From: Pseudomonas psychrophila
GTDB lineage: Bacteria > Pseudomonadota > Gammaproteobacteria > Pseudomonadales > Pseudomonadaceae
Reading direction: 5' to 3'
DNA length: 64,000 bases
NCBI RefSeq assembly: GCF_001043005.1
Contig: NZ_JYKZ01000001.1
Location: 124,001-188,000 of the forward strand
Shown here: one piece after another, positions 46,708 to 55,385 of the stretch
Numbering within the stretch: the stretch's first letter is position 1
Layout: every line of letters starts with the position of its first letter
Program-made: the position numbers and the translations under genes
The notes under the pieces: model-generated
Seen by the model: only the letters and a program-made list of their open reading frames with translations
What the model was told of the DNA's origin: nothing
The model's database searches: none

Positions 46708-47862
46708 CTAGTAAATGCTTCGGTAAATGGCCTCCACGTCTTGCTCGGTCATGTCACAGGGATTGCTGTCGATCAGCCGACGAATACCCACCACCACCTC
46801 GCTGGCCATCACCGGCAGTGACGCTTGATCCACGTTCAAATTCGACAGGCGCTGCTCTAGACCACTGTCTTTGACCAGCCCCTCAACGGCCTGGACAAAC
46901 GCTTCGGCGGCGCTGGCCTCATTGTCAAAATGCTGGCCTTGCAGCAGGTGCCCGGCCAGTTCGGCGTAGTGGCGCTGAGCGCTGGCCAGGTTGAAACGGA
47001 TCACCGGCGCCATGACCAGGGCATTGGCGTGGCCATGAGGGATATGAAACCGTGCACCCAGCGGGTAGGCCAACGCATGAATGGCCGCTACCGACGCATT
47101 GACGAACGCCATGCCAGCCATCAATGAACCTTGCAACATGGCGGTACGCGCTTCCAGGTCCCGACCGTTGGCCAGAACCTTGGGCAGGTTGGCACCGAGC
47201 AGCGCCAAGGCCGATGTTGCCAGCCCATCAGAAATCGGGTTTTTACGGGTGCGACTGGTGTAGGCCTCAATGGCATGCACCATCGCATCCAGCCCCGTAG
47301 CCGCAGTCACTTTCGCTGGCAGGCCAAGGGTCAGTTGCGGGTCGAGAATCGCCACGTCCGGCAGCAACTGGGGCGAGTAAACCGCCTGTTTGCGCTGTTG
47401 AGCGTCGGTAATCACTGAGACCCACGTCACCTCAGAACCGGTGCCCGAGGTGGTGGGCATCAACACCAGCGGCGTGCGCTGGCCCTGAGCCTTGTCGGTC
47501 CCGTACAAGTCTTCCAGGGATTGCTCGCTGTTGATCAGCAATGCCACCAGTTTGGCCGCATCCAGCGAACTGCCACCGCCCAGCCCCAGCACGCCATCGG
47601 CCTTGAAACCTTGCGCCTGTTTGACTGCCTGCTCGACCAGCGTCGATGACGGATCGGGCGCGACCTGATCAAACACTGCCACTTCGCAACCCGCAGTCTC
47701 AAGCACCGCCTGAGCCTGCCCGGCAAAACCCAGGCTGACAATGCCCGGATCACACACCAGTATCACGCGCTGTGCACCCAGGCCTCTGAATACGGAGCCG
47801 ACTTCCTGTAATGCTCCGGCCTCACAGATGATGCGCGGCACACTTCTGAATTCATGGTTCAT
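46708..47862 (-). CDS. Iron-containing alcohol dehydrogenase, copy 1
   Basis: A 384-residue group III alcohol dehydrogenase. The NAD-binding motif is GLGGGSSLDAAKL, with the TTSGTGSEVT loop after it. The metal ligands are D and H in GLDAMVHAIEAYTS and two histidines in AIHALAYPLGARFHIPHGHANAL. All four ligands are present, so it should be active. Family members oxidise or reduce small aliphatic alcohols, diols or hydroxyacids. It is the last gene of the leftward transporter module, 24 bp after its paralogue, with AGGAG before the ATG. The two copies share length and motifs but differ widely between them. Confidence 0.88.
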   Translation of the reverse strand: MNHEFRSVPRIICEAGALQEVGSVFRGLGAQRVILVCDPGIVSLGFAGQAQAVLETAGCEVAVFDQVAPDPSSTLVEQAVKQAQGFKADGVLGLGGGSSLDAAKLVALLINSEQSLEDLYGTDKAQGQRTPLVLMPTTSGTGSEVTWVSVITDAQQRKQAVYSPQLLPDVAILDPQLTLGLPAKVTAATGLDAMVHAIEAYTSRTRKNPISDGLATSALALLGANLPKVLANGRDLEARTAMLQGSLMAGMAFVNASVAAIHALAYPLGARFHIPHGHANALVMAPVIRFNLASAQRHYAELAGHLLQGQHFDNEASAAEAFVQAVEGLVKDSGLEQRLSNLNVDQASLPVMASEVVVGIRRLIDSNPCDMTEQDVEAIYRSIY

Positions 47863-47886
47863 GCTTAACTCCTGGAGTGAGCGTGC

Positions 47887-49041
47887 TTACAGCACCGAGG
47901 CGTAGATGCTGTAGATATCGTCGCGATCGAGGGGACGCGGGTTGTTGATCAGCAGCCGCTCAACTTTCAGTGCGTCATCGGTCAACCGGTCAAGGTCCTC
48001 AGGCGTGACGCCCACTTCATGCAGGCGCTGGGCAAAGGGCATGCGTGCCACGAGGCGGGTCATGAAATCGATAAAGCCATCGCAAGCCTCAGCTGCACTG
48101 GCAAACCGCTGCCCCGGCAACACCGCCGCGGCCAGTTGCGCATACAGCGGTTCGGCCGCTGAGCGGTTGAAGTTCAGTACGGGAACCAGTACCAGGGCAT
48201 TGCTCAACCCATGAGGGACATGAAAATGCCCGCCCAGTGGATAAGCCAGCGCGTGCACCGCGGCCACTGGCGCGTTAGCGAATGCCATGCCGGCCAGCAT
48301 CGAGCCCAACAGCATGTCCGAACGCGCCTGCAAGTCGTCCGGTTCGGCCAGTACCCGGTCCATGTTGGCGGCCAGCAGGGTCAGGGCCTGCACGGCCAGA
48401 CCATCGGATAACACGTTCTTTTTGTGCACGCTGGTGTACGCCTCGATGGCATGCACCATGGCGTCGACCCCGGTCATGGCGCTGACCGCTGGGGGTAAGC
48501 CGACCGTTAGCCGGGCATCGAGCAAAGCGATGTCGGGATAAAGCAAGGGGCTGACCACGCCCTTTTTCTCATGGCTGGGGGTGGTGACAATTGCTACCGC
48601 CGTCACCTCTGAACCCGTTCCTGCCGTGGTCGGAACCTGAATCAGCGGCAAGCGTGGCCCCTTGGCCAGACCTATACCGTAGATGTCCTCCAAAAACTGC
48701 GTCTGGCCGCAGAGCAAGGCCACCAGCTTGGCCGTGTCCAGGGAGCTGCCGCCACCCAGGCCGATCACCACCTGTGCCCGGCACTGACGCGCAACCTCAA
48801 CCGCATCCTGCACCGATGCCGCAGGCGGATCGGCCTGCACGTCACTGTACAACGTGACCTGCAAACCGCTGTCGCGCATGGCTTGCAACGGCGCATCCAG
48901 CAGCCCCGCACGCAGCAGTCCCGGGTCGCTGATCAGTAGCACGCGCTCGGCTTTCAATTCGCGACACAGGGCGCCCAGGCGCAGCGCACCATCGATTTCG
49001 CAGATCACCCGCGCAGTGGTTTCAAAGATAAATTTTGACAT
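47887..49041 (-). CDS. Iron-containing alcohol dehydrogenase, copy 2
   Basis: A 384-residue paralogue of the next gene. The nucleotide motif is GLGGGSSLDTAKL, with PTTAGTGSEVTAVAIV after it. Metal ligands are in GVDAMVHAIEAYTS and AVHALAYPLGGHFHVPHGLSNAL. It starts 8 bp after the LivF-type gene, so it is part of the transporter operon. Coupling to an ABC importer suggests that the imported compound, or a product of it, is an alcohol or aldehyde (inference). Two tandem dehydrogenases may handle two steps, two stereoisomers, or form a hetero-oligomer. Confidence 0.88.
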   Translation of the reverse strand: MSKFIFETTARVICEIDGALRLGALCRELKAERVLLISDPGLLRAGLLDAPLQAMRDSGLQVTLYSDVQADPPAASVQDAVEVARQCRAQVVIGLGGGSSLDTAKLVALLCGQTQFLEDIYGIGLAKGPRLPLIQVPTTAGTGSEVTAVAIVTTPSHEKKGVVSPLLYPDIALLDARLTVGLPPAVSAMTGVDAMVHAIEAYTSVHKKNVLSDGLAVQALTLLAANMDRVLAEPDDLQARSDMLLGSMLAGMAFANAPVAAVHALAYPLGGHFHVPHGLSNALVLVPVLNFNRSAAEPLYAQLAAAVLPGQRFASAAEACDGFIDFMTRLVARMPFAQRLHEVGVTPEDLDRLTDDALKVERLLINNPRPLDRDDIYSIYASVL

Positions 49042-49049
49042 GGTGGCCC

Positions 49050-49697
49050 CTACCCTACGGTCACACTGCCGCGCTCGATGCGAAACAACGCATCGACCAG
49101 ATCGGCAGAGTGAGTGTCATCAGATTCAGAAATCAGCACGCACAGTCCTTCCTGACCCAGCTTGGCGATCACTTCGCTCAAGCGGCGGGAGAGCACCGGC
49201 GCCACACCTTCAAAAGGCTCGTCGAGCAGCAGCAACTTGTTGCCCGGCATCAATGCACGCGCCAGTGCCACCAGCTTTTGTTGCCCGCCGGACAGCTGCA
49301 TGGCCTTGCGGTCACGGAACTGGGCGATTTCCGGAATCAGGCTGTAGACCCATTCCAGGCGGCGCTGGCTGTCAGCCAATTTGTTGGCCCAGACTGGCAG
49401 CAGGATGTTTTCTTCCACGGTCAGCGACGGGATCAGGCGCCGGTCTTCGGGCAGGTAGCTGATACCCGCCCCGGCGCGGGTGAAACCGGCCAGGCTGCGC
49501 AGGTCCTGACCAGCAAAGGTGATCGAGCCTGAATCGGCGTCCAGCAGACCCATGATGGCGCGGATCAGGGTGGTTTTGCCCGCACCATTGTGGCCGATCA
49601 GGCCCACCATCTGCCCGCTTCCCACCTGCAGGGAGACGTCATGGAGGATGGGCACGCCTTCGATCGAAACGTGCAGATTGCGAATATCCAGACTCAT
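49050..49697 (-). CDS. Branched-chain-amino-acid-type ABC transporter ATPase (LivF-like)
   Basis: A 215-residue ATPase with Walker A GHNGAGKTT, signature LSGGQQKLVALARAL, Walker B LLLLDEPFEGVAP, and ISESDD where the H-loop histidine normally stands. It is short for LivF (about 235) because of a compact C-terminus. Its ATG overlaps the LivG-like stop (ATGA), showing translational coupling. It supplies one of two ATPases of a HAAT-family importer. Confidence 0.88.
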   Translation of the reverse strand: MSLDIRNLHVSIEGVPILHDVSLQVGSGQMVGLIGHNGAGKTTLIRAIMGLLDADSGSITFAGQDLRSLAGFTRAGAGISYLPEDRRLIPSLTVEENILLPVWANKLADSQRRLEWVYSLIPEIAQFRDRKAMQLSGGQQKLVALARALMPGNKLLLLDEPFEGVAPVLSRRLSEVIAKLGQEGLCVLISESDDTHSADLVDALFRIERGSVTVG

Positions 49698-50464
49698 TGC
49701 GCTGCCCTCTTGTGAGCGTTCGGGCCACCGGTCACAAACTCTTGCACCCGTGCGTTGGCCAGCACGTCCTCGGGGGCGCCATCGGCCAGGACTTCACCAC
49801 TGTAGAAAGCCATGATCCGCGACACATAGCGGCGAACCACGTCCATGTCATGTTCCACGAACAACACCGTGACCTGATGCTGAGCGACAACCCGCATCAC
49901 GGTGTCCATCAGCGCAGTTTTCTCTTCGGCGCTGACTCCGCTGGTGGGTTCGTCAAGCAGCAGCATTTGCGGGTCGCCGATCAGCGCCATGGCAATGTCG
50001 ATCAGTTTGCGCACGCCTTGCGGCACAGCCGTGACCGGCGTATCGCGCCAGCGGCTGATATCGAACTCGGCGAGGATCGCATCCGCCTGGGCGATGCGGG
50101 ACGCATTACGCATCGGTGCCAGTAACGATGGAAACGGACTTTGTGCGGCCGACACGGCGATGAGCAGGTTATCCAGCACGCTCAGTTGCGGGAACAACTG
50201 CGCCACCTGGAACGAACGGGCCATTCCGGAACGGGTGATTGCCCGGGGCGTATGGCCAATGATCGACTGACCGTTGAACAGAATCTCGCCACTGCTGGGT
50301 TTCAGGTAGCCGGTGACCATGTTGATAAAGGTGGTTTTACCCGCGCCGTTGGAGCCGATCACGCCGACCACTTCGCCTTTATGGATGCGAACATTCACAT
50401 CCTTGGCAGCCGTGACTGCGCCGAACGACTTGCACAGGCCCTTGGTTTCGAGGATGCAAGTCAT
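49694..50464 (-). CDS. Branched-chain-amino-acid-type ABC transporter ATPase (LivG-like) with atypical signature
   Basis: A 256-residue ATPase with Walker A GSNGAGKTT, Walker B MLLLDEPTSGVS and H-loop VEHDMDVV. In place of an LSGGQ-type signature it has V-P-Q-G-V-R-K-L, lacking the usual Q after the glycine. The MARSFQVAQLFPQLSVLDNLL Q-loop region is normal. The ATG at 50464 overlaps the LivM-like stop (ATGA); an upstream in-frame extension lies inside that gene and is not credible. It pairs with the LivF-like ATPase. Confidence 0.87.
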   Translation of the reverse strand: MTCILETKGLCKSFGAVTAAKDVNVRIHKGEVVGVIGSNGAGKTTFINMVTGYLKPSSGEILFNGQSIIGHTPRAITRSGMARSFQVAQLFPQLSVLDNLLIAVSAAQSPFPSLLAPMRNASRIAQADAILAEFDISRWRDTPVTAVPQGVRKLIDIAMALIGDPQMLLLDEPTSGVSAEEKTALMDTVMRVVAQHQVTVLFVEHDMDVVRRYVSRIMAFYSGEVLADGAPEDVLANARVQEFVTGGPNAHKRAAQ

Positions 50465-51405
50465 GCTTTTGCTCTCCGTGCTTGCCCGGTGAACAGGCTC
50501 CATAAGCCTTTAGGCAGAAAGATGATGATTGCCAACAAGGTGAAGCCCAAAATCATCTGCCAGCTGTGTGGCACCAGCTCGATGGCGTAGGTACGCACCA
50601 CTGCAAACAAAATGGCCGCAATAAACGGCGCCGCCACATGGGCTGTGCCGCCCAGCAGCGCGATAAAGACGAACTCGCCCGAGGTGATCCAGTAGGCCAT
50701 TTCAGGGTCGATATGCCCGGCAGACAGGGCCATGAAACCACCGCCCAATGCCGACACCGCTGCCGCTGCAACGTAGTTCATGTACAGCACCCAGCGTGGG
50801 GACTGGCCCAGGTATTCAACCCGCACTTCGTTTTCACGGATGGCTTCGCACATCATCCCGGCGCTGCTACGGCTGTAGCGATGCAGCAACACCGCCAGCA
50901 ATCCCGAGCAGGCCACGATGATGACAAACAACGCCAGCGGCGCTTGCCCTGAGGCCGGGGTCCAGCCGAACAAGGTCCAGGCCTTGACGTTAAAGCCATC
51001 GGTGCTGCCCAGCGCCGAACTTTTTACCAGCACGCCGTAGAGGATCATCGAGAACGCCAAGGACAGCATGGCGAAGAAAATCTCCCGGTAGCGGGTCATC
51101 AACAGCCCCAGCAGCATGGCCAACAGCACCGCGGCGCCCACCCCGATCACCAACAACACGGCCAGATCGGTGATGTCCAGAAAGTGCCCGCTCATGCCCA
51201 CGGCGTAACCGCCCACACAGAAGAACAGGCCCTGGCCGAAGGTCACCAGACCGGCGCGCATTTGCATCACCACGCCCTGAACCACCATGGCCTTGGCCAG
51301 CGCCATCGTCAGCAGGAACACCAGCCATTGCGGCGCGATAAACCCACCGGCGGCCAGCAGCACGGCGACGCCGAGCAGAATCAATTCGGTTTTACTCAGG
51401 CGCAT
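50461..51405 (-). CDS. Branched-chain-amino-acid-type ABC permease (LivM-like)
   Basis: A 314-residue permease with eight or more helices. The family motif region is LVTFGQGLFFCVGGYAVGM near residues 50-70, and the coupling-helix segment is REIFFAMLSLAFSMILYGV. The late segment SPRWVLYMNYVAAAAVSALGGGFMAL and the C-terminal LPKGLWSLF are typical of LivM. It starts 1 bp after the LivH-like stop, with GAGGAA upstream. Confidence 0.88.
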   Translation of the reverse strand: MRLSKTELILLGVAVLLAAGGFIAPQWLVFLLTMALAKAMVVQGVVMQMRAGLVTFGQGLFFCVGGYAVGMSGHFLDITDLAVLLVIGVGAAVLLAMLLGLLMTRYREIFFAMLSLAFSMILYGVLVKSSALGSTDGFNVKAWTLFGWTPASGQAPLALFVIIVACSGLLAVLLHRYSRSSAGMMCEAIRENEVRVEYLGQSPRWVLYMNYVAAAAVSALGGGFMALSAGHIDPEMAYWITSGEFVFIALLGGTAHVAAPFIAAILFAVVRTYAIELVPHSWQMILGFTLLAIIIFLPKGLWSLFTGQARRAKA

Positions 51406-51406
51406 A

Positions 51407-52306
51407 TCAAATTTTCCTCGCCAGTACACGGCCGAACAGCCCTTGAGGACGCACTGCAAGCACCAGCGCCATTACCCCGTAAATCACAAAGAGTTCGAAC
51501 TCCGGGGCGTAATGCACCGCCGCGGCCCGGCTCAAGCCCACCAGTAATGCACCGACCGCGGCGCCTTCGATGCTGCCCATACCGCCGATCACCACCACGG
51601 CAAATGCCAGCACGATGACTTCCACCCCCATGCCCGGCACCACCGAAATAGCCGGCGCAGTCAGCGCGCCCGCCAGCGTGCCGAGCATGGTGCCCAGCAC
51701 AAACACCAGGGTGAACATGCGCCGCACATTGACCCCCATGGCCATTGCCACTTCGCGGTCGTGAATCACGGCGCGCAGCACCTTGCCCTGATGCGTGCGC
51801 TCCAGCCACAGCCACAGGCACAGCCCCAGCACGGCGGAAACCCCCACCAGCATCAGGTCGTAATTGGAGACCTTGAGTCCGGCCAGGGCGCTGCGGCCCA
51901 TCTCGGCGTAAGGCTGATAAGCGAAGTAAGGGTTCACGCCCCAGATCATCTTCATGGTGTCTTCAAGCACCAGAAGCAGCGCGTAAGTGATGATCACCAT
52001 CAGCACTTCGTCGCGCCCGTACATAAAGCGCAACAGGCCCCGCTCGATGATCAGGCCGACGATCAGGCCCGCTACCAGCGCGCAGCCCAGCATCAGCAAA
52101 TAGCCAGCCCAGACCGGGCCAATGCCGTTGTTGAAATACCAGCCCACCAGCGACGCAGCGGTGTAGGCGCCAATGGCATAGAAGCTGCCGTGGGCCATGT
52201 TCAGGATGCGCATCACCCCGTAAATCACCGTGAGCCCTGCCGCAACCAGAAACAGCCACGAGGCATAGATGGTGCCGTCAATCAGCACCGCGAAAAGACT
52301 CATCAT
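51407..52306 (-). CDS. Branched-chain-amino-acid-type ABC permease (LivH-like)
   Basis: A 299-residue permease with about eight helices. It carries the LivH hallmarks GLTVIYGVMRILNMAHGSFYAIGAY near residues 25-48, GKVLRAVIHDREVAMAMGVNVRRMF (coupling region) and VVIGGMGSIEGAAVGALLVGL. The start at 52306 follows AGGACCTCT; a second ATG at 52303 is equally possible. A 220-bp gap with a class C repeat separates it from the binding-protein gene upstream. Confidence 0.9.
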   Translation of the reverse strand: MMSLFAVLIDGTIYASWLFLVAAGLTVIYGVMRILNMAHGSFYAIGAYTAASLVGWYFNNGIGPVWAGYLLMLGCALVAGLIVGLIIERGLLRFMYGRDEVLMVIITYALLLVLEDTMKMIWGVNPYFAYQPYAEMGRSALAGLKVSNYDLMLVGVSAVLGLCLWLWLERTHQGKVLRAVIHDREVAMAMGVNVRRMFTLVFVLGTMLGTLAGALTAPAISVVPGMGVEVIVLAFAVVVIGGMGSIEGAAVGALLVGLSRAAAVHYAPEFELFVIYGVMALVLAVRPQGLFGRVLARKI

Positions 52307-52362
52307 AGAGGTCCTACCTTGTCTTTGATTCTGCAGGAGGACGTGAGGCGCCCCGATAACTC

Positions 52363-52492
52363 GTAGCAGCTGCCGCAGGCTGCGTCCGGCGACGCAGTCG
52401 TCTTAAACCCGCGCACGCGATCATTCAGTCAAAACCCGGAGCGGGGTTTTACGATCGCTTCGCAATCGGACGCAGCCTTCGGCAGCTGCTAC
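52363..52492. repeat. Class C repeat between binding-protein and permease genes
   Basis: GTAGCAGCTGCCGCAGGCTG at the left and CAGCCTTCGGCAGCTGCTAC at the right are imperfect mirrors around a TTTTACGATCGCTTCGCAAT-type centre. In the leftward operon it follows the abundant binding-protein message and could separate its level from that of the membrane subunits. Confidence 0.82.
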
Positions 52493-52526
52493 AAAATCGG
52501 TTCAGGACGCACATCCCCGAGAGTGG

Positions 52527-53849
52527 TCAGTTGCACTGAGCGCCAGGGAAACCGGCCTTGATCCACTCCAGCGCAGTGGTGCCATCCGGCGGGGTCACGC
52601 ACTCACCGGAAAAGGCGATGACGTTTTGCACGCTGCCTTTTTTGTTCGCCGGGTCGTACTGGTACTCGCCGTAGGCGATGCCCTGCATGGCCTGGTGACC
52701 ATCGGCTCGAGCCATTTGCACAGTGCCGGACACCGACTCGAAGGTTGAGCCTTTGAACGCCGTGGCGATTTGCAGCGGAGTCGGGATTTTTCCGGACTCG
52801 ACCTTGGCATTTTCAGCCGCGTGCTTGAGGCCGAGAATCGCCTGGGCCATTTTGCTGGCCGGGTAAGTCGGCGCGGTCTTGTAAGCCGCTACGTACTTGT
52901 CCTTGAACCAGCGGTTGAGTTCGTTATCCGGGGCAAAGGCGCCGAACGGGCCACGGCCGCCAATGATCATGCCGTTGGGTGCCTGATCCTTGTAGCGGTC
53001 GATGGCCGACTCGCCGCAAGTCAGGACGGCCGTTGCGTCTTCGAGCAGACCTCGGGCGTTGGCTTGCAGCACCAGCGCTTCCATGTCGCCACCCCAGAAG
53101 CTGGAATGAATGATGTCGGGGCGCTTGACCGAAATCGCCGAGATTTCAGCGCCGTACTGGCCCTGGAACACTTTGGGCATCTGCGACTCAACCACTTTGG
53201 CCTTGGGCATCAACTGCTCCATGGAATGGGTAAAGTCGTTCCAGCTGTCCTGGCCCCAGGCGTAGTTTTGCTGAATGCCGGCGACCTTCTGCGCATCCGG
53301 ACGAACCTTGGCCAGGTATCGCGCCGCGCCGATGTTGTCCACTGCCGCATCAAGGCTGGTACGGAATACGTACTGCGGGGTTTTGTCTTCCTTGAACAGT
53401 TGCGACGTGCCGCAATCGTAGAACACCGTCATCGCCCCCAGCTCTTCAGCCACCGGCGCAATGGCCAGGCAGTCGCCGGACGAGATGTACCCCACCACCG
53501 CATCGACCTTCTGACGCTGCACCAGGTTGCGGAATTCCTCGACCTGCTTGGCGGCCCCGCCTGCCTCATCGATGATCACCACTTCGATTTCAGCGCCGTT
53601 GATCCCCAGCTTGTCGTAGGGTGCAGGCAACTGCCCTTTATTCAGGCCTTCGACCAGCACCTTGGCGGCATTGGCCGACGGCTCACCAAACGGACCGGCC
53701 GCCGGACCGGACAGGAAGGTCACGATACCAATGCGGAACTTGCCGTTTTCAGCGGCCTGCACACCCGCGCTCAAGGACAGGGCCAGACCGGCAGCAGTGA
53801 TGGCAAATGCCAAAGGGTGTTTCAACATGCTTTTCTTGGAATTATTCAT
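52527..53849 (-). CDS. ABC transporter periplasmic binding protein 1 (HAAT family)
   Basis: A 440-residue periplasmic protein. A signal peptide ends near VQA-AE, and the mature protein opens KFRIGIVTFLSGPAAGPFGEPS. The type I periplasmic-binding fold is recognisable from VVGYISSGDCLAIAPVAEELG, QNYAWGQDSWNDFTHSM and IIHSSFWGGDMEAL. Paired cysteines (DCLAI/YDCGTS, and ECVTPP/QCN at the end) may form disulfides. It is long for a LivJ-type protein (about 370). It is presumably the main substrate receptor of the LivHMGF-like importer. The start at 53849 is 28 bp past the second binding-protein gene; its ribosome-binding site is weak, suggesting coupled translation. Confidence 0.85.
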   Translation of the reverse strand: MNNSKKSMLKHPLAFAITAAGLALSLSAGVQAAENGKFRIGIVTFLSGPAAGPFGEPSANAAKVLVEGLNKGQLPAPYDKLGINGAEIEVVIIDEAGGAAKQVEEFRNLVQRQKVDAVVGYISSGDCLAIAPVAEELGAMTVFYDCGTSQLFKEDKTPQYVFRTSLDAAVDNIGAARYLAKVRPDAQKVAGIQQNYAWGQDSWNDFTHSMEQLMPKAKVVESQMPKVFQGQYGAEISAISVKRPDIIHSSFWGGDMEALVLQANARGLLEDATAVLTCGESAIDRYKDQAPNGMIIGGRGPFGAFAPDNELNRWFKDKYVAAYKTAPTYPASKMAQAILGLKHAAENAKVESGKIPTPLQIATAFKGSTFESVSGTVQMARADGHQAMQGIAYGEYQYDPANKKGSVQNVIAFSGECVTPPDGTTALEWIKAGFPGAQCN

Positions 53850-53877
53850 GCTTGGTTCTCGATGGATGAGTGAGCGG

Positions 53878-55191
53878 CTAAGGCTCGTCAACGGGTTTTC
53901 GTGCGGCCAGTCGCCGCTTCAGCGTGGCGCTGTCGAGCTGTAGCTCTTGCGCCGAATACACCGACCAGTCACCCAGCATCAGTTGGGCAGGCGGGTAAGC
54001 GGTAGTGGGGACCGGCGAGCCAATGGCCTGGCTCTGCTGGATCTGATGGGTCACAGGGTCGATGCGCGAGTACGTGCCGGGCGGGTCTTCCGGCAAGGCG
54101 ATTTCAAGGCCTTCCAGTGCACGGATCAACGCCTGGCTGTCAGTTACGCCCCCGGTCTTTTCAAAGGCTTTGGCCAACACCATGACGCCGGTGTAGGCGC
54201 CTTGGGCGGCATAGGTTGGATAGCGCCCGTTCAACCGATGAAAGCGCTCAACAAACGAGCGGTTGCGCTCGGTGTCCGGCCAATTGTTGTGATGCCGGGC
54301 AGACAGGATCAGCCCCGCCGGGGCCTTGTCGCCCAGGGCAACCAGAAAATCGAAATTGGCCCCAGTGTCGAAGTTCGCCAGTCGCGAGGTTTCCAGCAAG
54401 CGGGAACCCGCAGCCTGTTTGACGAAGGCATGGAAGTCGCCGCCCCAGATGGCCGAAACGATAATGTCGGGTTTCGACTGTTCCAGCGCGGTGATGTAGG
54501 GCGAGTAATCAGGCTCATACAGGCGCGGCCAGAGCTCAATCACATCGTCGAATTTCACGCCCAGCTGGTTCAGGGCGGCATGCAGGTCATCCCGCGACAC
54601 GTGACCGTATTCATAATCGGGGCCGATAAAGGCCAGGCGCTTCCAGCCGGTTTTTTTCTGCAGTGCTTGCAGGTAACGGGCACCGGCCGCCATGGACGTC
54701 CAGGTATCGTTGGTCACGCGAAAATAATAGGGGTGACCGTTTTCAAGGGTCATGCGCGAAGACGCATGATCAGTGCCGATCATCAGCACTTTTTCCTGGC
54801 GGGCCAGTTGGCTGACTGCCAGCGCGACCCCGGACGAGACCATGCCGCACAGCACCTGCACACCATCCTTGTGGATGAAGCTTTTGGCCAGGCTGACCCC
54901 GTACGAGGCCTTGGACTGGTCATCATCAATGATCACCCGCAAGCGCGGCACGGGTTCACCGGCCTGCTGGCGGGCCTGCAATTCGTCGAGGGCAACCTGA
55001 ATCCCGGCAATGCTGTCTCGCCCGTAGATGGCCGCACGTTCGGTCATCGGATACAGGCAACCCATTGTCAGGTCGGCCTGGGCCGCCGGCACGCCGAGCT
55101 CCAGTCGACCGACCTCGGCCCACACAGGCGAACCCATCAGCAGACCAGCCAAAGCCAGGACGCAAAAATGCCATGAACGCATCGGGTGCAT
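53878..55191 (-). CDS. Periplasmic binding protein 2 (HAAT/amide-urea type)
   Basis: A 437-residue exported protein with a signal peptide ending near VWA-EV. The type I binding fold is seen in YGRDSIAGIQVALDELQARQQAGEP, VQVLCGMVSSGVALAVSQLA, FIGPDYEYGHVSRDDLHAALNQLG and IIVSAIWGGDFHAFVKQA. It is only distantly related to binding protein 1 but shares the IWGGD/FWGGD motif. AAGGAA lies 4 nt before the ATG at 55191. It is the first gene behind the sigma-54 promoter at 55243-55259. It could be a second receptor for the transporter or a ligand-presenting partner of the kinase (inference). Confidence 0.83.
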   Translation of the reverse strand: MHPMRSWHFCVLALAGLLMGSPVWAEVGRLELGVPAAQADLTMGCLYPMTERAAIYGRDSIAGIQVALDELQARQQAGEPVPRLRVIIDDDQSKASYGVSLAKSFIHKDGVQVLCGMVSSGVALAVSQLARQEKVLMIGTDHASSRMTLENGHPYYFRVTNDTWTSMAAGARYLQALQKKTGWKRLAFIGPDYEYGHVSRDDLHAALNQLGVKFDDVIELWPRLYEPDYSPYITALEQSKPDIIVSAIWGGDFHAFVKQAAGSRLLETSRLANFDTGANFDFLVALGDKAPAGLILSARHHNNWPDTERNRSFVERFHRLNGRYPTYAAQGAYTGVMVLAKAFEKTGGVTDSQALIRALEGLEIALPEDPPGTYSRIDPVTHQIQQSQAIGSPVPTTAYPPAQLMLGDWSVYSAQELQLDSATLKRRLAARKPVDEP

Positions 55192-55242
55192 AAATTCCTT
55201 TGGGCGTTGAAAACGCCTCTTGTTAAGCAGCGAGAGGGATAG

Positions 55243-55259
55243 AGCAAAGGGTGTGCCAA
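55243..55259 (-). promoter_or_regulatory. Sigma-54 promoter upstream of the binding-protein/transporter operon
   Basis: On the minus strand the sequence is TTGGCACACCCTTTGCT: -24 GG and -12 GC separated by 10 nt, matching the YTGGCACG-N4-TTGC consensus at nearly every position. It lies 52 bp before the start codon of binding protein 2 and downstream of an NtrC-type activator gene. Confidence 0.85.
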
Positions 55260-55287
55260 GCCGGTAAACCAGAGCGAACACGGCCTT

Positions 55288-55368
55288 GTAGCCGCTGCCG
55301 CAGGCTGCGCCCGGTTGCGAAGCGACCGAAAATCATGAACGCCGGACGCAGCCTGCGGCCGCGGCGAC
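55288..55368. repeat. Class C repeat between the sigma-54 promoter and its upstream dyads
   Basis: GTAGCCGCTGCCGCAGGCTG at the left is mirrored by GCAGCCTGCGGCCGCGGCGA at the right, around CGGTTGCGAAGCGACCG. It lies in the looping segment between activator sites and promoter. Confidence 0.75.
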
Positions 55369-55385
55369 AAATTGGCGTCTGGCGT

